Of a DNA stretch of 64,000 nucleotides, positions 61,712 to 64,000 are shown piece by piece. Origin of the DNA: Coffea arabica (lineage: Eukaryota; Streptophyta; Magnoliopsida; Gentianales; Rubiaceae); assembly GCF_036785885.1 (NCBI RefSeq), contig NC_092316.1, positions 52,027,001 through 52,091,000 of the forward strand. Reading direction: 5' to 3'. The first letter of the stretch is position 1. Each line of letters opens with the position of its first letter. Below the pieces are notes generated by a model that was not told the origin of the DNA, searched no databases, and saw nothing but the letters and a program-made list of their open reading frames with translations. The translations under genes were made by a program, and so were the position numbers.

Positions 61712-61990
61712 AGATAGATAAGAGAAGAGAAGCTGTTGGGAGACAGGTGAACAAAAGATATGGGTGGCTGTGATAAGAAAGACAATTTTTTTTTAAAAAA
61801 AAGTCGATAAAATTTTGAATGTTAAAAACACTCTCAAATATATCTACTGTGAAAGTCTTTAACATACAAAATTACATTAAAACTTATGAAAAACACCTGT
61901 AAAAATATCTAGTGCATACGAATCTCATAGTTTTATTGCTTATCTACTTGAATAATTAACTATGTCATTGTTTTCAATAATAAAAAACAC

Positions 61991-62672
61991 ACTATTTTTT
62001 ATATTATTAGGAATTTATTCTGTTATTGTGTAAAGTGTGATCGTGTTTTCTAATAAAAATGAGATTGTATAATTAGATACTACCATTTTTAGGTATTTTT
62101 GTACATACAAAATGAGGTATGAATATAGTTTGGATGGCAATAGGGCAGAGTACTCTTCGCGTCTCTGCCCCGCTTAAAAAATTCAACTTCCATCTATCAT
62201 TCTCTCTCCTTAAAGCTTTTAATGAATAAATTGTTCATGATTAGGTTCAATTTTGAAAAAAGTTCAATCATATAATAAATGAATCGAGTTTGAACACAAG
62301 ATTAAACTCATTTAATAATTGAGTCAAACATGACCTATACATTAACTGCTCAAATAGATTCATGAACACATATATAATTATAAAGAATAAATAAATATGA
62401 GCGTAAATGCCTTATATATTATTAAATATAGGGAAATATATCTTGTATTTTTTTCCTCAAAAATAACTATACATGAAACTTGTGTATTATTTATACTTCT
62501 AAAACAAAATAATTAAATTAAATTTATTCTAAATCATGTATTATTTTAAAAAATATAATTATATCATTTTCAAACTCAAATTTGAACTTGAACTCGAGCT
62601 GGGAATTCAGCTCGTTTAGTTTGAACTCAAATATTTATACAAATTAACGAATTAAATTCGAACACCACTTAT
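61991..62672. other. Intergenic, no gene seen
   Basis: A+T rich. CTCGAGCTGGGAATTCAGCT and TTTGAACTCAAATATTTATA near 62590-62640 resemble the end of a common plant DNA element, but no partner end was found. Confidence 0.4.
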
Positions 62673-63167
62673 TGTAATGCCCAAAACCCATGAGTTGGCC
62701 CAAGTAACTTTTGAATTGAAATCACGAGAACAAAATGGTTAATCCAAGTTATTAGTAACCTAATGGATCAAAGATTATATTTCATTCCTTTTCTTCCTTC
62801 ATTTCAGATGTGGGACATTTCACTCACCCCATCTTTGGAACTTTACATTCTTGCAAAGTTTGGTTGTAATTCAAATTGTCTATTTAGTTGTGTATGAACT
62901 CTAGATGTGGCTCATATGGGTTATAAAGATAACCCCATTGAACGTGACACTTAGCTGTATGCCACACTTAATTTCTTGCACTTCTTTACGTAATCAAAAC
63001 CATAACATAACACCACTTGGTCCCAAGTTCATTATATACAGAGACCATGCGAGTTTTACTCTGATATCATTGGTGGTGCTCCACGCCTATTGGTCCAATA
63101 ACTTTTTGAAGTGGTGATTTTAGTTCAAAAAGTTATTGAACCATGCCAATGGGCCCAAGACATTACA
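62673..63167. mobile_element. Inverted-repeat element with TGTAATGCCC...ACATTACA ends
   Basis: About 53 bp at the left (TGTAATGCCCAAAACC, GAGTTGGCCCAAGTAACTTT) is imperfectly mirrored at the right (AAAGTTATTGAACCATGCCA, GGGCCCAAGACATTACA). A GATGTGGGACATTTCACTCA box lies inside. It could be a MITE or a small LTR-like unit, since it also reads TG...CA. No clear duplication and no coding. Confidence 0.55.
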
Positions 63168-63384
63168 CTTGTAGTTCATATAATATTCAATCAAAATTGA
63201 TCCTTGTTTATATAATATACTAATGGAGTGTAAACATTAAAATTTCGTCTTGATTTGACTCGTTAAAAATTTTATTCCCACCTACTTAATTCCCATATTT
63301 GCTATGCTCTTATTTGACATGTCTTATATTATGATTGAGTGCTTGCTTTGGGTTTTTATATCTCATAAAATTCATTTATCAATA

Positions 63385-63970
63385 GTAAGTATTTTTTTAA
63401 ATGACAAAATCCCTGCATCTTCTCCCTCCTTCCCTACGATTAGATCTGATTGTGAGGAGGGAGGGGAGGGATGTGGAGAGGGGAAAGGAAGAAGGAGAAG
63501 AAGGGTGCGGAGAAAAGAATAAGGAGGGAGGTGAGGGAAAAAGGGAAGGGAAAAGGGAGATAAAGAAGAAAGAGAGAAGGAGAGAAGAGGGAGGGGAAGG
63601 AGAAATATATATAAAGGAGATAGGGATAGAAGAGAAAGCTGCGGGAAAGGGGAGGGAGAAAGAATAGGGGAGAAAAGAGGAAGCAAGAAGGGAGAGAATG
63701 AAAAAGGAGAGGGAGAGAGAGAGAGAGGAGAGAAGGAACTACTGATGGCATGGATGAAAGACGAATTTTTTTAAAAATATCTCAACAAAATTTTAAATTC
63801 GAAAACACTTCCAAATATATCTACAGTGAAAGTTTTTAAGATCCAAAGTTATAATAAAAATTTTTCAAAAACACCTCTAAAAATACCTATTCCATTCAAA
63901 CCTTATAGTTCTGTTACTTATCTACCTTCAACAATTACCTACATAATTGCTTTTAATAATAAATAAGATG
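63385..63970. mobile_element. Pyrimidine/purine foldback element (copy 5), G/A-arm dominated
   Basis: A short C/T-rich stretch (63415-63440) is followed by about 290 bp of nearly pure G/A (63450-63740), then a terminal region nearly identical in layout to 61786-61990. Open frames on both strands (63372-63751) are pure composition artefacts. The element may run to the window edge. Confidence 0.55.
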
Positions 63971-64000
63971 GTATTACCGAGGCATTTATTTTTTCATTTG

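Larger units (their letters stand above)
58112..61990. mobile_element. Pyrimidine/purine foldback element (copy 4) interrupted by a solo LTR
   Basis: A C/T-rich arm (58330-58480) and a G/A-rich arm (58505-58758, resuming 61712-61785) are split by the solo LTR at 58759-61711. The right terminal part (61786-61990, with AACACTCTCAAATATATCTACTGTG split as AACACTCTC and AAATATATCTAC) is closely similar to 63750-63970. Confidence 0.6.

Noticed and set aside
63372..63751. Overlapping 88-104 aa frames rich in K/E/G or L/S/P
   Set aside because: Nearly pure purine/pyrimidine DNA gives open frames in several registers; no conserved protein features.

Overview
This window is nuclear DNA from a flowering plant, most likely a core eudicot. 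Its genes carry many GT-AG introns, the intergenic DNA is A+T rich, and nested transposable elements make up much of the rest. The genes are ordinary plant families. The species cannot be named from the sequence alone.

Five protein-coding genes can be assembled with complete, phase-consistent exon chains. (1) On the minus strand, 11615 down to 1434, is a 12-exon BRUTUS-LIKE hemerythrin/RING E3 ligase of 1254 aa. (2, 3) Two tandem plus-strand genes at 24366-27651 and 28419-33303 encode nodulin-like/NFD4-type major facilitator proteins, each with two exons and 563 aa. (4) At 34624-42694 (+) is a nine-exon EARLY FLOWERING 5 / WBP11 homologue of 542 aa. (5) At 46156-50667 (+) is a seven-exon HIPL-type secreted protein of 695 aa with a glucose/sorbosone-dehydrogenase-like domain. 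As I recall the Arabidopsis map, the same families are neighbours in pieces: BTSL1, an NFD4-like transporter and HIPL1 on chromosome 1, and HIPL2 and ELF5 on chromosome 5. The window therefore looks like the unfractionated ancestral neighbourhood. The genes do not form a pathway; they share a location.

The rest is mobile-element territory. Two very long solo LTRs of one family lie in opposite orientation, at 15389-18646 (+) and 58759-61711 (-), each with a perfect 5-bp target duplication and each inserted into another element. Others are a 1.5-kb Mutator-like element in an ELF5 intron, two hAT-like elements with 8-bp duplications, a foldback element with a 9-bp duplication, a Stowaway-like MITE, a decayed LINE 3' end, a short poly(A)-tailed retroposon with a 22-bp duplication, and a recurring foldback family with a pyrimidine-rich arm followed by a purine-rich arm.

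I found no CRISPR array, rRNA, convincing tRNA or gene cluster suggesting a new biochemical system. The most unusual observations are a CCGGCC-palindrome module at opposite ends of the two related solo LTRs, the pyrimidine/purine foldback family, and a possible poison exon carried inside the ELF5-intron transposon.
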